From contig CBFFRQ010000047.1 of the NCBI GenBank assembly GCA_965644315.1, positions 1 to 64,000 of the forward strand: DNA of 64,000 nucleotides, given 5' to 3'. Below are positions 51,927 through 63,600 of the stretch, piece by piece (positions within the stretch are counted from its first letter, which is position 1; each line of letters starts with the position of its first letter). The translations under genes and the position numbers were made by a program. The notes beneath the pieces were generated by a model. It was given only the letters and a program-made list of their open reading frames with translations, was not told the DNA's origin and did no database searches. This stretch comes from Caecitellus pseudoparvulus. Its lineage: Eukaryota > Bigyra: Bicosoecida.

Positions 51927-52603
51927 ATGGCGGCCAGTGTCATTGTATTTGCTCGGAGAGCTGTGGCGGCCGCAAGGCCCCAAGGCTTGCAGCGAGCCGT
52001 ACGAATGTGCAGCTCGGTGCCAGCCCCTGACGTCATTGCTGCCAAGGACTCTCAACTGCGAGAGCAGCACTACTCGCTGCCGAAGAGTGTTCCAGAACAT
52101 GCTTTCGACGGAGATGTGGAGATCACAGTGGATGACCTGTTCCGCAAGCGCCTCATTTACCGCGCAAAGCAGCGGGGATGGTGAGGCGGCGTTTCGCGTT
52201 TCGGCATCCGTCCTTCCCCCCGCAACTCCCCATTCTAAACGAACGCCCACTTGCAGGCTGGAGGTGGACCTTATCTTGGGCTCCTGGGCCAATGAAGAGG
52301 TGCCCCGCCTCAGCGAGGCTGAGCTCATGCAGTTCCACGACATCTTGAAGCTGGAGACGGTGGACGTGTACAACTTCCTCACAGGCCGAGACGCGGTGCC
52401 AGAGGTGAGCCCCTTGCGAGGCCCAGCTGCCTGGAACTCTCGCATGTCAGTTCATTATCAGGCTCACGGCGACCTCCCGCTTCCCCTCGCAGGCGCTGAA
52501 CACCCCCGTCATGCAGAGCATCATGCGGTATGCGAAGTCTGCTCCTGTGGGTCATGCCTCCCCAGAAGGATACATGAAGGTGAAGGCCGGGATGAGCAAT
52601 TGA
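51927..52603 (+). CDS. SDHAF2: Succinate dehydrogenase assembly factor 2 (SDHAF2/Sdh5)
   Basis: Exons 51927-52180, 52257-52404 and 52493-52603 encode 170 residues. The SdhE-fold core is RKRLIYRAKQRGWLEVDLIL, formed across the first junction, then LSEAELMQFHDILKLETVDV and FLTGRDAVPE. RGW replaces the usual RGM/RGT of the FAD-attachment loop. The N-terminus (MAASVIVFARRAVAAARPQG) is a mitochondrial presequence. Sdh5 is needed for covalent FAD attachment to the flavoprotein subunit of complex II in the matrix. The protein continues about 30 residues past the core, ending PEGYMKVKAGMSN. Confidence 0.92.
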
Positions 52604-52841
52604 ATACCTTCATGCCCTGTGTCTTCCACTCTCCTGCGCGCCAACGCATGACCAGCTGTGCCGGCCGTGACGCTCGGCCAACATCGCGTCTGGAAAACGA
52701 CAGCCACGTGCCCTACAGTTTAGGCAGGCAGAAGAAATGCAGCGCGTGCAAGTGCACAGGCTGCAGCACTTCGTCTGAGGTGCCTCCCCCCATGCACCCT
52801 CCCATGCAACGTGCGAGGAGCAGGTTGTGCTGGAATCGGTG

Positions 52842-53084
52842 TCACTGCTCTGCTTCCTCCTCATCTTCAAACATGGCTTCAAGCTCATCAGGATCGTACA
52901 CCACCTTGATTTGCAGGCTACAAGAGGGGCAGCGAGCGATTTCCTCCCCGTCCATCAACTCATCCACCGTGATCACGAAGCGATCGCCACAAGGACAGGG
53001 GTAGGTGAACACCTGCCGGTCTTCGTCGAACGTCATGTCCTCGATTTCCACGTCGTCGTAGATGTTGGCCCCAGCCCCCGACAT
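52842..53084 (-). CDS. DPH3: Diphthamide biosynthesis protein 3 (CSL zinc finger)
   Basis: Single exon, 80 residues, the typical DPH3 length. The start [20 protein letters not shown] and the four Cys in [14 protein letters not shown] and [16 protein letters not shown] form the CSL zinc/iron site. DPH3 (Kti11) donates electrons to the Dph1-Dph2 radical enzyme that starts diphthamide synthesis on eEF2, and also serves the Elongator complex in tRNA wobble modification. The acidic C-terminus (FEDEEEAEQ) is usual. It is convergent with SDHAF2 (238 bp gap) and divergent from the MSS51-like gene. Confidence 0.96.
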   Translation of the reverse strand: MSGAGANIYDDVEIEDMTFDEDRQVFTYPCPCGDRFVITVDELMDGEEIARCPSCSLQIKVVYDPDELEAMFEDEEEAEQ

Positions 53085-53511
53085 GGTGCATTAACTCCAA
53101 AACGAATCGATGCGAGGCGTGCCCTGTCCTCTTAAGGGGCACACTGTGTGTCGCTGCGTGTGCTGGCTGCGCTGAAACGCCGTGGAAACCCCGCCGCTTT
53201 CCTTGGGCACTACGATCAGCCACGCGCCTGGGCAGGGCAAAAAGCCCTCTTTCGCAGCCCACAAGGATCTTCGTGTTCTCATCCACCTGGTACTTACAAG
53301 ATTTGCTTGGTTTAGGGGCTGAGTGGTTTTGCCTCGCCGGCAGCATTGCCATGGATGCACGGGTGATTCGCAACAGGCGGCACGCTACACAACCCCCGCG
53401 CCGTGCTGAGGCTGTGCGGAATCATGCTGCGCCACTTCACAGCACCCCCACACATGTACCCACACGTACTCAGCCGGAACAGCTTGCGCTGCGCAGTAGA
53501 CGCGAGACAGC
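53085..53511. promoter_or_regulatory. Divergent intergenic region, DPH3 / MSS51-like
   Basis: A 427-bp gap with open frames on both strands (for example 53273-53773) that show no family features. Part of it may be an unrecognised upstream exon of the MSS51-like gene, whose N-terminus looks incomplete. Confidence 0.35.
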
Positions 53512-54507
53512 ATGGCTGCTCGCCAAGCAGCAGCGTCCACTGCTGAGTGCTCCCTTTCTTGGGCCCCTTGCTCTGCCGAAGCCAGCTGTGCACACTGCAC
53601 TTGGGGCAGAGTGTTGCAGGGGTGGCAGCCAGGCCTCAGTGACGGCGGTTGCCTCGGCTGCTCAGCAGAGCGCTTGGGCCGGGCAGCAACTTCTCTGGCA
53701 GCCCTGTACAGGCTGCATGGCGATTCGTGGGTGGACAGGCCCGGGGCCCTGCACCTGGCCATCATCGGCATAGATGAGCAAGAAGGTTCTTGCCCAGAGG
53801 ACTTCTTGGCCCTGCACATTGGGCCGATGGTCCAGCACTTGTGCTCCGTCGGCGCACGGCTGGAAGCGCTGCATGTTCACGCTGTGGGGCCGTGCCTGCC
53901 CTGGGCCAGCAGCAGCTGCGAGACATTCCAGGCATCTGTCAGCACGAGAGCAGGCGCATCCACGAGTGTTACATGGTCTGAGCGTGGCTCTTCGCCACCT
54001 CGAACATTCCTCTCCCCGAGCGCCCCGGCATTGGACCCTGCGGTATTTGGTTCCCAACTCAAGTTCCGCTCTGCTCCGGCAGGCGAGGAACCCGAGACTG
54101 CGCAGCTTGAGGTGCACCTGCGCTCCTCAAGGAGTGGTTGGGAAGGCTATGCTGATCAGTGGGCTTCCCGAGAGCCTGGTTGCGAAGACCCTCGCACCAG
54201 CACGTCCCTGCTCCTTGCTCCAAACGCCGGGTTGTGGGGCTATGACTCTTGGGACGCGGCCTTGCAACGAATGCTTTCAGAGGCAAGCCAGTCATTCCAT
54301 GCTGTGTTCACAGCCTACAGCTTCACAGAGTGCGAGGAGGACGAAGAAAAACTGCTGCGGGAAGCGGGGCGGCTGAAAACCTCCCTGCGCCAAGCCTGGG
54401 AGCCAGAGCCAAACCCTTTTGGTGCAACGCATGTCGCCGACGACAAGTACGGCGTCGTCAATAACCACCACTGGCAGTGCATTACTGTGGGAAATGCAAC
54501 AGTGTGA
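53512..54507 (+). CDS. MSS51 C-terminal-domain-like protein, possibly N-terminally incomplete
   Basis: A 331-residue frame. The last two thirds follow the pattern of the Mss51/ZMYND C-terminal domain: LHLAIIGIDEQEG, LEALHVHAVGPCLPW, a long variable middle, then LLLAPNAGLWGYDSWDAALQ, FHAVFTAYSFTECEEDEEKL and a closing PNPFG. Yeast Mss51 controls COX1 translation and assembly in mitochondria, but most proteins with this domain in other eukaryotes are uncharacterised. The MYND zinc finger usually found before it is not seen; only scattered Cys pairs (CAHC, CLGC) lie near the N-terminus. A missing upstream exon or a different start is possible. The stop lies 7 bp from that of the convergent CFAP144-like gene. 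Confidence 0.6.
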   Translation: MAARQAAASTAECSLSWAPCSAEASCAHCTWGRVLQGWQPGLSDGGCLGCSAERLGRAATSLAALYRLHGDSWVDRPGALHLAIIGIDEQEGSCPEDFLALHIGPMVQHLCSVGARLEALHVHAVGPCLPWASSSCETFQASVSTRAGASTSVTWSERGSSPPRTFLSPSAPALDPAVFGSQLKFRSAPAGEEPETAQLEVHLRSSRSGWEGYADQWASREPGCEDPRTSTSLLLAPNAGLWGYDSWDAALQRMLSEASQSFHAVFTAYSFTECEEDEEKLLREAGRLKTSLRQAWEPEPNPFGATHVADDKYGVVNNHHWQCITVGNATV

Positions 54508-54514
54508 TGGTGGC

Positions 54515-54814
54515 TCAGCGCTTGCGGCTTCCCACGGCAGGCGCCACAGACAAAGCAGCAGGCGTGAACCAGCCATACTCAGCTGACGCTGTGACAGGAA
54601 GGGGCGGCTTCGCCCGCTCTCTAGCCAACGTCTGCTCCATGAGCTCGATAGACTCTGCCGCTGGGTGGGTTTCGTGCCCTATCCGGTCTGGCAATGGCTT
54701 CAACCTTGATAAGTTGGGCTTGTATGCCAGCTGCTCACCCTGTCCCCTGCGCAGAGTGTGCACTTCCTTTGCGATCTGCTGCCTCCAAACGAGGTTCTTG
54801 CCGATTTCGTCCAT
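54515..54814 (-). CDS. CFAP144: CFAP144/FAM183-like ciliary protein
   Basis: A 99-residue protein from the Met at 54814; the same frame stays open to 55033 (172 residues), so the true N-terminus is uncertain and an upstream intron is possible. The segment NLVWRQQIAKEVHTLRRG, then KPLPDRIG, then PLPVTASAEYGW matches the order of conserved features in FAM183/CFAP144 (VHQNQILRE..., KP, then P.T...EIGW). In animals and Chlamydomonas this is a small microtubule inner protein of ciliary doublets. The similarity is by recalled pattern over a short protein. It agrees with the kinesin-9 gene in suggesting a cilium. Confidence 0.6.
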   Translation of the reverse strand: MDEIGKNLVWRQQIAKEVHTLRRGQGEQLAYKPNLSRLKPLPDRIGHETHPAAESIELMEQTLARERAKPPLPVTASAEYGWFTPAALSVAPAVGSRKR

Positions 54815-55417
54815 GTCTTTGCTTGCACTCAGCGCGCATGTGCTACTCGAAGCGTGCAGGCACTCCGGGTCGCCGCAGGTCACACCTGGCAACGCAGGAA
54901 GCACCACACGCTTGTGGGGTGCAGGACACTTCCTCTTCGGCCTTTGACTGCAAGCCGAGAGTCGATCAGTCTCTGCGTTGTGGATGGTTTGTTCACTGGC
55001 TGCCTTTGCACTTCTGGGGTGCCGATTCCTCATCGCGCGCTTCCCCTCCCCGCCAACTGCTCGCCCTGAAGAAACACAGCCCCCAAAGTTAGACCCGGCT
55101 CATCTGAACCAATCCTGGCATCCAGACCATTTCCCTCGCTTCCTCGACACTTCCTGCTGACCGGCCAATCTCTCACTCCAAGCGACTTGCTCTTTGCTGC
55201 CGTGGGAACCGCGCAAGGACAGCGGCACAAAGTGCTTCAGGCATTTTTCGCGCCCGCTGCTTGCTGAAAAGGCCAGCGATGCCATTCGATTCAGCACTCG
55301 CGAGCGCTAGTTCCAGCATGCCCTTGAACCACAACGGCAATGATGCGCAATTCGGTGTGCATTGACACCGCCCAGCTGCGAGTCGTGCCATTGACCCAGG
55401 CTACCCCGATAGCCCCT
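54815..55417. other. Gap without a supported gene
   Basis: About 600 bp between the CFAP144-like gene and the 3' end of the PA-domain gene. Minus-strand frames here (54815-55033 in phase with CFAP144; 55100-55297) have no recognisable features. Base composition is less GC-rich than the genes on either side. It probably holds the CFAP144-like promoter and the 3' UTR of the PA gene. Confidence 0.4.
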
Positions 55418-57364
55418 TCAGCCGGACAGCGCTGAGCGGACAGGAACGGAGTCGCCCGCGTGCCTCTGGCGCTGCAGGCGGGTCGCGATGTCCATGAACT
55501 TGGCAGCCGCTTCGACTGCCTCCCTTCTAGGCAAGCCGCTGCCCCACAACACCTTCTCAGCAAGGCGCTCCCATTGGTCGGAGGCAGTTTCCCGCCTCAT
55601 TTGCAACAAGTACTGCCCCAGCACCTCAGCGTTGGCCAGTGCTGCCTTCTGCAGACACCTTGCCGCATGAAATGCCTTCCTTGCCTTCGTGTATGCTGGC
55701 ACTGCCGAATGCAGGACGTAGTCCTCGACGCGGTGCCTGAGCAAGCCATTCTCCACCGTGCAGGGGATGGCATCGTTCACATGCATGTCTAAGGCACCCA
55801 CAGGCGTGCCTCCAATGAGCAGCACCGTGGCTGGCACATTCGTATCCAGCGGGCTCCCTGAGTCGGGTGGCAGTGCCGACGGTGGCTGCTGTCGGCTCTC
55901 AAAGGCTTCTGCGAGGAGCGGGCGCAGGCTGCACGCGAGCGTACCGCGACATTTTGCACAGCTTCCGCACCATGAAGTGCTGTGAAGTTCGTCACAGTCA
56001 AGGCCTCTTGAAGCTGCCGGGCACTTGCTTCGTGGCCCGGCTCCTGAGCCATGCGGTGCACCAAGTCCTTCACAAACGCCCACCGGGCGTGAGAACCCTG
56101 TGGGGAGTTACAGCCAAGGACAAGTCTCAGGCGAGCAACGCGCACGGGACGCTTTCCTGACTCACCCTTGGAGCCTGCGGGTGGTGGATTTGCACCAAGT
56201 CCACAAATAGCTGCAGTTGTTCTCGGTGACCCGTGCGCCACGCCGCCCGGTCTTCCAAACGCAGAAGCGTTGGCCACGCATCCACAGCCCCCACGGAAGC
56301 CGTAATGGTCACCACTGGCCTTGACTGCTCCACACCAGCTGCGACTTGCATGAACAGGTGCCTGCCTGCTGCAGAGTCCACCAGAATGGTCGGGATTCCA
56401 ATGTCCAGCGCCTCCTCATCTCCAGCTGGCTGCACCAGGCCGACCGTCACTTCCCTTGGCAAGTCAACTGTTGCAGCAGCCCCATAGCTGCCATAGTTTG
56501 CGATGACAGTTGCCAGTCCTCCAGCGCGCTCCACGATTCGGGTCTTGTTGACCATGGGACACTCTCCGCGCAGCACGAGCACCAACCTGCACAGGAAAAA
56601 GGAGCGCTGGTGTCAACCCTGCAGCCCCAGCTACATCCACACGGCACGCACCGACCCTGCAGCTCGTTGAGCTCTGCCGGTGCTGCTTCGGTGCAAGCTA
56701 GCACATCGGGAAACATGACAAGCTCCGCGTTGCGCAGGTCCGTCGGGAGAGGTGGTCCAAACGTTGCCAAAGCGCCTTCAAAAGCAACCCCACCTGGCAG
56801 CTGCACCTCCACAGCAGAAGTTGGCGAAGGCTGCTCGGCGGTCGCCTGTGGCTCGGACCCGGCAGGCTGCGATATCGGCACGCAGCCCTCCCCTGGTGTG
56901 TGAGTCTGGACGTGCCCAAGCCGACCCTCCTTGGCAAGCTGAAAGAACACCTCAGCGGAAGCATTGCGAACCATGATCCCTGGTATGTGTAGGTCGACCA
57001 TGTCCCCGCTGGCCTTGCCTGCTGGCATTCTGAGGAGGCCCGGCTCGCTGTTCGCGACGATCAGGAGCGACGCATTGGACGCCTGAGCCTGCACCATTTT
57101 GTCATAGAAGCTGCACTTTCCTCTTTGCACCAGCAGGGCGCGCCCATCGGCGCCGCTAGCCAGTTTACATCCGTGCGTTTCAGCTGGCACCACCACGTCA
57201 AGCTTGGCACAGGAGGGGAGGCCACCAAAGTCGGCACGGAAGAACTCAACGCTTGTGGCGAGCCCGTGAATGTACAGGTTCCCATGAATCATTGTGGCAG
57301 GACTTGCGTGCTCGGCCCGAGCTGCTGTCGCTGCTAGGCAGCACAGTAGAGCCAGTGCCAGCAT
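55418..57364 (-). CDS. Secreted/vacuolar protein with two PA (protease-associated) domains
   Basis: Exons 57364-56652, 56586-56166, 56097-55971 and 55908-55418, all in phase, encode 583 residues. A signal peptide opens it (MLALALLCCLAATAARAEHA). The first PA domain (about 60-170) shows ALLVQRGKCSFYDKM, ASLLIVANSEPG and DLHIPGIMVRN; the second (about 215-340) shows RLVLVLRGECPMVNKTRIV, GGLATVIANYG and DIGIPTILVDSAAG. PA domains serve as lids or substrate/sorting-signal binding units in proteases and vacuolar sorting receptors. The C-terminal 200 residues (for example TVLLIGGTPVGALDMHVND, then two long helices) are not recognised. No protease catalytic motif, transmembrane helix or RING finger is seen. 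It may be a sorting receptor relative or a soluble lumenal protein. Confidence 0.75.
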
Positions 57365-57619
57365 ACTTCGTGGTGAAACGCGGTTTGCGCATGTGCCTGC
57401 AGAGAGGTGCCACATTCCCCCACGCGTCCTGCGCAAATTCGCACATTTGAAGTCTCTGAATGTCGCAAGTGAGAAGGGGGTGCATGTTTTGCTCACCTCT
57501 CGACCCTGTCCAGCCTCCCAACGCCCGCGCTTGCCGTGACGCACGGGGCAAGTGACCTCCACGTGCTTGGCCTCCTGCCTGGTCAACCTGGGAAACCCGC
57601 GCAAGATTCCAGCACGCTA

Positions 57620-60600
57620 ATGCCCCCCACCAACGTGGTCGTTTGCACTGCGCTGCTGCAGCTTGCCTGGCTGTGGGGGCAAAGCGCGGCAGCAGATTGG
57701 AGGTGCGTGCACCTTTCAGTCAAGGCGGAAGCGAGCTTCCGCACACACACTTCGTCCTGCTCAGGCAAGGGGCCCTGTACTGGCGGAAGCAAGGCAGTTC
57801 GAGTGTTTTCCTTGAGTTGCATGTCGAACTGTAGGTACTGCCTACGCCCACGGCTGCTACAGCCAAGCTGACGCCATCCATTTGCCTGCGTTGCACAGGG
57901 AAGCCACCACAGTTAGCCTGGTGCCATTGTCTGAAGGGTACGTGCACCTCACCGCAAGGCCTGCATACGTCTTGCACTGACTTTCCCCACATCACATGAG
58001 ACAGACAGGTTGACTTTGGGGATGGAACACCCATCACGACGTTGACTCGGCAAGGGAGTGCACAAGCAGGGCATGCTGGGAGGGTCGTGGCCACATTCGG
58101 CACTGCACACACATACTCTACGCTGGGGGTTTATGACTGCACGTTCAACTCCTCGTCGCTCAGAGGAAGCAGCTGGGCGCCTGCAGCCATGGCCGGTCAG
58201 CCAGCACAACTCAGCACACGTGTCAACCTACTTGCCCTCCCAAACAACCCAGCACCTCCCATCCCACTCGCGCCGATAGGGCTGAGGCTGCTTGCTGAGC
58301 AGAATGCTAGAGTTTACGTCCATGCGACTGATCCCCAGTCCCGAGGGCCGAACATCGGCGTCACGTTCTCCTATGATCCAGACCACAGGATGCCCCCCAT
58401 CACGAGCGGCTTTGAGATGATGCTGGCCGAAGCCCTTCTGTTTCTGGACGCAAGAGAAGCCCAGCTGGCTTCTGGACTCGGGCTCTACTCCATCCCAATT
58501 CGCGTTGCTGATGCTGATCACTTCTCTGAGCTGGATCTTGCGGTGGAGTTCGTGGTAGCCAACGGCCGCTGTGAGTCTGCGGTGGATGCGACTGGCGCAA
58601 GCACCTGTCGAGCCTCAGACACCGACACTTCCTGCACGAGCACGTCGACTTGCACTTCTTGTACCTCCTTGCTGGCATGCACGCCGCAGCGCGCAGCATT
58701 CTTCACCAGTGCAGGCCTAGATAGCCTTGTGTGTCTGCAGACAGGCGGTGCCGCCGAGACCTTCAACCTGCTGGCGGAGCACGTTTCCAGCACGTCCCCA
58801 CAAGTCTTGTTGGGTGTCGGCGCCCCGGCAGCCCAAGGAGCGACAGTCGCATCAGTGTCCCAACTGACCTCTTCTACAGTCAGTGTAGAGATTGAGCTGA
58901 ACCCGACCAATGCGGCGCCGGGAATCCGCAGCCTACCTGTGCAACTGGCGACCAGCGACACTGCTTCACAGCCAGCCGCTCCCAGGCTGTTGACGTACCT
59001 GCTGGAAGACTCTTCTGCGCCGTTTGCAGCCCCAACGGCTGTGGCAAGCGTCTTTCCTGCCACGTACACTGCAACGGGCGCCACTTCCGTCGCCGTGTCG
59101 GGCAGTGGCTTCCTCAACACCGCTGGGCTGCAGTGTCAGTTCCGCCTGGACGGCCAGACTAAGGTGGTCACCACGTCGGCGACCTTCTCTAGTGCTAGTG
59201 TAGTGCTTTGCACACTTCCAAAGCGGGCCGACTTACACGACGCGGGTCTGGACGACGAAACCGTCACCAGCGTGGCAGTCTCGGTGAGCAACTTCGGACC
59301 TTGCGGAGCCCACACCTTTGCAACGCTCACAGGGGCTTTCAATTACGTCAACGCATGCCCAGCAGGACACCACCTGAACTCTGCAAAGACAGCCTGTGTT
59401 GCGTGCCCCGCGGGGCGGTACAATCCCAACACTGGCTCTGAAAGCAGCAGCGCCTGCATCGCTTGTGCTGCGGGACGGTACGGAGACTCAGAAGGAGAAG
59501 CATCCGAAGACTGCACTGCTGTGTGCCCAGCTGGCTTCTACTGCCCCGAGGGCTCTGCCTCTGGCACTTCTACGCCCTGTGCGCCAGGCTTCTTTGGCGT
59601 GGAAGGGCGTTCAACCCCCTCTTGCTCTGGCCAGTGCGCCCCGGGACACTTCTGCAACCCAGCATTCGGCCCGCAGACAACTGCAACACCGTCAGGCCAA
59701 CTCTGCAGTCCTGGAAAGTATGGAAAGGAGGGTGAAGTCAACGCAGCATGTTATGGGACGTGCTTTGCAGGTCACTTCTGCCCACAAGGCACCTCGGAAG
59801 CCACGATGCTAGTCAACACTTGTGGCTCTGGCGCGGCAGCTTGCGGTCCTGGCGCGATACCTCGGACGACCTACTGCCCATACGGCTCGCATCAAGTAAG
59901 CTGCGCTGTACCGGGGAGGTACACCAGAGGTGGATACAGCGATGGAACCCAAACTGGCTTGGGGACGGCTTGGGCGGGCCGCTATGCGACCGGGGACGGC
60001 GTGCTCCGCCCTTGCCCTGCAGGCAGGTATGGCAACGTGAACAGCCAAACAAGCGCAGCTTGCACAGGGCTTTGTCGGCGTGGGTATCACTGCCCAGAGG
60101 CATCCGACTACCCAACGTTTCGGAAGTGCACTGAGGGCCTTGGGGGAGACTATGAGACCAACCCTGCTGCGTACTACTGCTTGGAAGGCACGACACCACC
60201 AAGTGGTTGTGCTACGTGCTTCCCAGAGACAGGGCCGAAGCATGTGAATGCGTCGTACTACTCAACTCCTGACGGTTCTTCCTCAGATGAAAAAACTCGC
60301 ACAGGGCAGGCTCCTTGCTCTGAGAGAGAGGTGTGCATCTACGAAACCGGACTTCGGCGGGCCAGACTGGAGATCACGAGCGGCAGCTGCCAAACCGGCT
60401 ACCTCACTCGGTATCAAACTTGGAACCCTGATACGCACGTGGCACTCTCAGAGAATCAAGACGTTGGGACCGCTGTCATTGACATCCCTATCCGCACCTG
60501 GGTGGCAGGTGCCGTGCCCACTTCAACCATTGTCGTGCACGAAGCACTCAGCACCTCTGGAGTGCCGACGACAGACTGCGGTAGTGGGTTTGCTGATGAA

Positions 60601-63600
60601 CGCATGTTTCATCTTGACGTCGTGAACGAAGGAGGGGACCCCCCGACGTACCGGCTGCAAGTGTCCACAGCCGCGTGGCACAACTTCGAGCGCTGCTCTT
60701 CAGTGAGCATGTCTCTGGAGACAACCGTCGTGGACAGTGCCAACTTCTCCTCCAGTCTTTCTTGCCTTGTTGAATACCAAATCAGAAACTTGAATGACCC
60801 TGTGGAGTTTCAAAAATCCCTACTGGAGCGCAGTATCCCAGAACTGTCTGAGCAAGGTGACGCAGCGGGAGCAGAGGTGTCCCGTTCCTCTTCCCTCGAA
60901 GACCTTGGCTCGCCTGGCCTCGAACTGTTCGATGAGGACGCCTTTCAAGGCATGAATTTTTCCATAGTGTCTGGGAATGAGCAAGATCTATGGCTCATGC
61001 TGTCTTGCTCCGGCCAAGTCAAGGCCAAGCAGCAAGACTCTTCACTGCTCAGCTTCGAGGACCAGCCAGTGCACACTCTCGGCATCCAAGTATGTGACGA
61101 TGGGCGACCTGACTCAAACATCACTTGCGATACATCGGTTGTGAACATCACCTTGACTGATGTGAACGAGCCACCTGTGTTTACCGGGCCGTCTTTCATC
61201 CTCGCCGTGGCAGAGAATAGCCCGGCCGGCACGCTCATGACACCTGCAAAGCCACCTCTGCTTGACCCCGACTTCCCCACCTATCTGTCCAACAGCGAAA
61301 GTGAATACTCCATTCTAGACGATGGGGGGGGGCTGCTGCAGGTTGTTGGCGGGGAGTATGTCGCCACAAGTGAGCTGGACTACGAGGCTGTCGTGGCAGC
61401 ACGGGCCTCTGACTCCATTTTCATTGTGCTCCAAGCGTGTGACAAGATGGAACCAAACCCCGCATGCTCCTCGTCAAACTTTCGCTTCAACGTCCTTGAT
61501 GCAAACGACCCCCCCATCGTGCCAGCGCAGAGCCTCTCCATTGCGGAAAACGCGGCCAACGACACAGTCGTCGGATCAGTCTTCTCCCTGGACCAGGACT
61601 TCAATGCCAACCACTCCTTCTCCATCGTGAGCTGGCAAGCAGGAACCAACTGGACGCAGCCAGAACTGAACCCCTTCTTCAAAAACGTGACCCTCCCCGT
61701 TGAGGAGAACCCATTCTATCTGGGGACGCCTCAGCGCTTGCCAGGACTCCCAGGCCAGCCTCAGACACGATGGGAGGCGAAGGTGTACTTCAGGGGCCCT
61801 CCACATGCTATGGACTTTGAGAACGTCGCCATCTACCTGCTAGAAGTGGAAGTGGCGGACTCTGGCCACATATCTGCCTCTGCCCTGCAGGCAAGCCCAA
61901 GCGCTCTCGCACCGCTTTCCTCAGCAGGAACTCTACAAGTGCTGCTCATTGACGTGAATGAACCGCCAGAGCTGCAGGACAGCACGGTTTCTATCTCAGA
62001 GAATCTTCCCCCAGGCTCCCCGTGCACTGTGCTGCCTGCTCCCTCCACGTGCGCGTCCTGCATTCGTGCAAGTGAGCCAGACTCTGGGCCAGGAGGTCGG
62101 CCAGCGAGCGGCCACAACCCGCAGGTCATTCAGTACGCCCTGCTGAATGCTGCCAGCGTCCCGTTTGCCATTGATGTTTTCACAGGCGAGTTGACTTCCA
62201 CGTCCACGCTGAATTTTGAGGGCTCTGCATCATACACGCTGACCATCAGCGCCAGCGACGCACCTCCCACCGGACCTCCTCTGTCCCAGAGCAAAGATAT
62301 CACTGTCAACGTCATTAACATGAATGAGCCGCCAATCCTCACTGAGGGTCAGTCGTTTTCAGTTGCAGAGAACTCTGCGGGTGGCACAGTCGTGGGGACG
62401 GTCGACATGCTCGACCCGGATTTCCTCTCCACGGTGGGGGGAGCCGAGAGTCATAGCTGGAGCATCGAGCCACCTCACGATGCCTTTTCAATCTCGCCGA
62501 CAGGGAGTATCCTCGTTGTAGCCGATGCGTTGACGACGCCTCGTGCCTCCACCCTTGACTTTGAGGTGTTGAACTTTGTTCAGCTCTCCGTTGCAGTGCA
62601 GGACCTGGCCGGCAGCAATGACACAACCACCGTCTCCATCAGCATCACTGACGTGAACGAGCCGCCTCTTCCAACGACAGGAACGCTACGCTTCTCAGAT
62701 CTGCAGGAACCCTACATGATTGGCCGTCTCTCCGCTGTGGACTCAGAGCAAGCACCCGTCTCTCTGGTGTTCTCCCATGTTGATGTCGCTGGTGTGGGCA
62801 ACCTCTCAACCGCTCAATGTCAAACCCTGTTCCCACCCGCATCGGTGGCCATGAGTGGTGACGTAACCCTGCAGGCTGCAACGAAGCCCAGCATGTACTT
62901 TCGCAACGAGACCTGGTGCAACTTGACGTACTCGGTGACCGACGGTACATTCTCGGTGCAGCACTGGGCGCTTCTTGAACTCATGCCGTACAACGATCCT
63001 CCCATTATCGCGATGGGTGGGCATGTCGTTGTTCCTGAAGATGTTGGAACATCCACTCCCATTGTCCCCTTCATCTCGTGGTCTGACGGCAACATGGCCA
63101 CAGACGTGCACGAGTGGGTGATCACTTCGAGTGACCCCGCTTCAGGCCGCTCCCGCTTCAGAGTATCCAGCGGGGCTCAGATTTTTGTGAGATCCTCTCT
63201 GAACTTTGAAGACCCTGACTTGTTGGCAGCAGGGGGGAACTACTCACTGACGGTGCGAGTCACGGACAAGATGGGGATGTTTGACGAAGCAGAGTTCATT
63301 GTCACTGTGACAAACGTCAACGAAGCTCCTTTCGTGGTGCCAGTCTTTGAGCAAGCATGCACAGAGGAGAGTGAAGAGGGCCACCAAGTCGCGGTCCTAT
63401 CAGCTGTGGATGATGACCTTGGAGACACCCACACATGGGCCATCGAGCCCCTTCACGTCACCAACGCAGGAGCGTTTCCGCTGCGCATCAATGCCAGCAC
63501 GGGAGAATTAAGCATCTCAGGAGCAGCTCTAGTGAACATGAGTCTAGCTGAGGCGCTGGACTTTGAGGGGTTTTGGGGCGGCGTTGTTCCAGTGCGTGTG

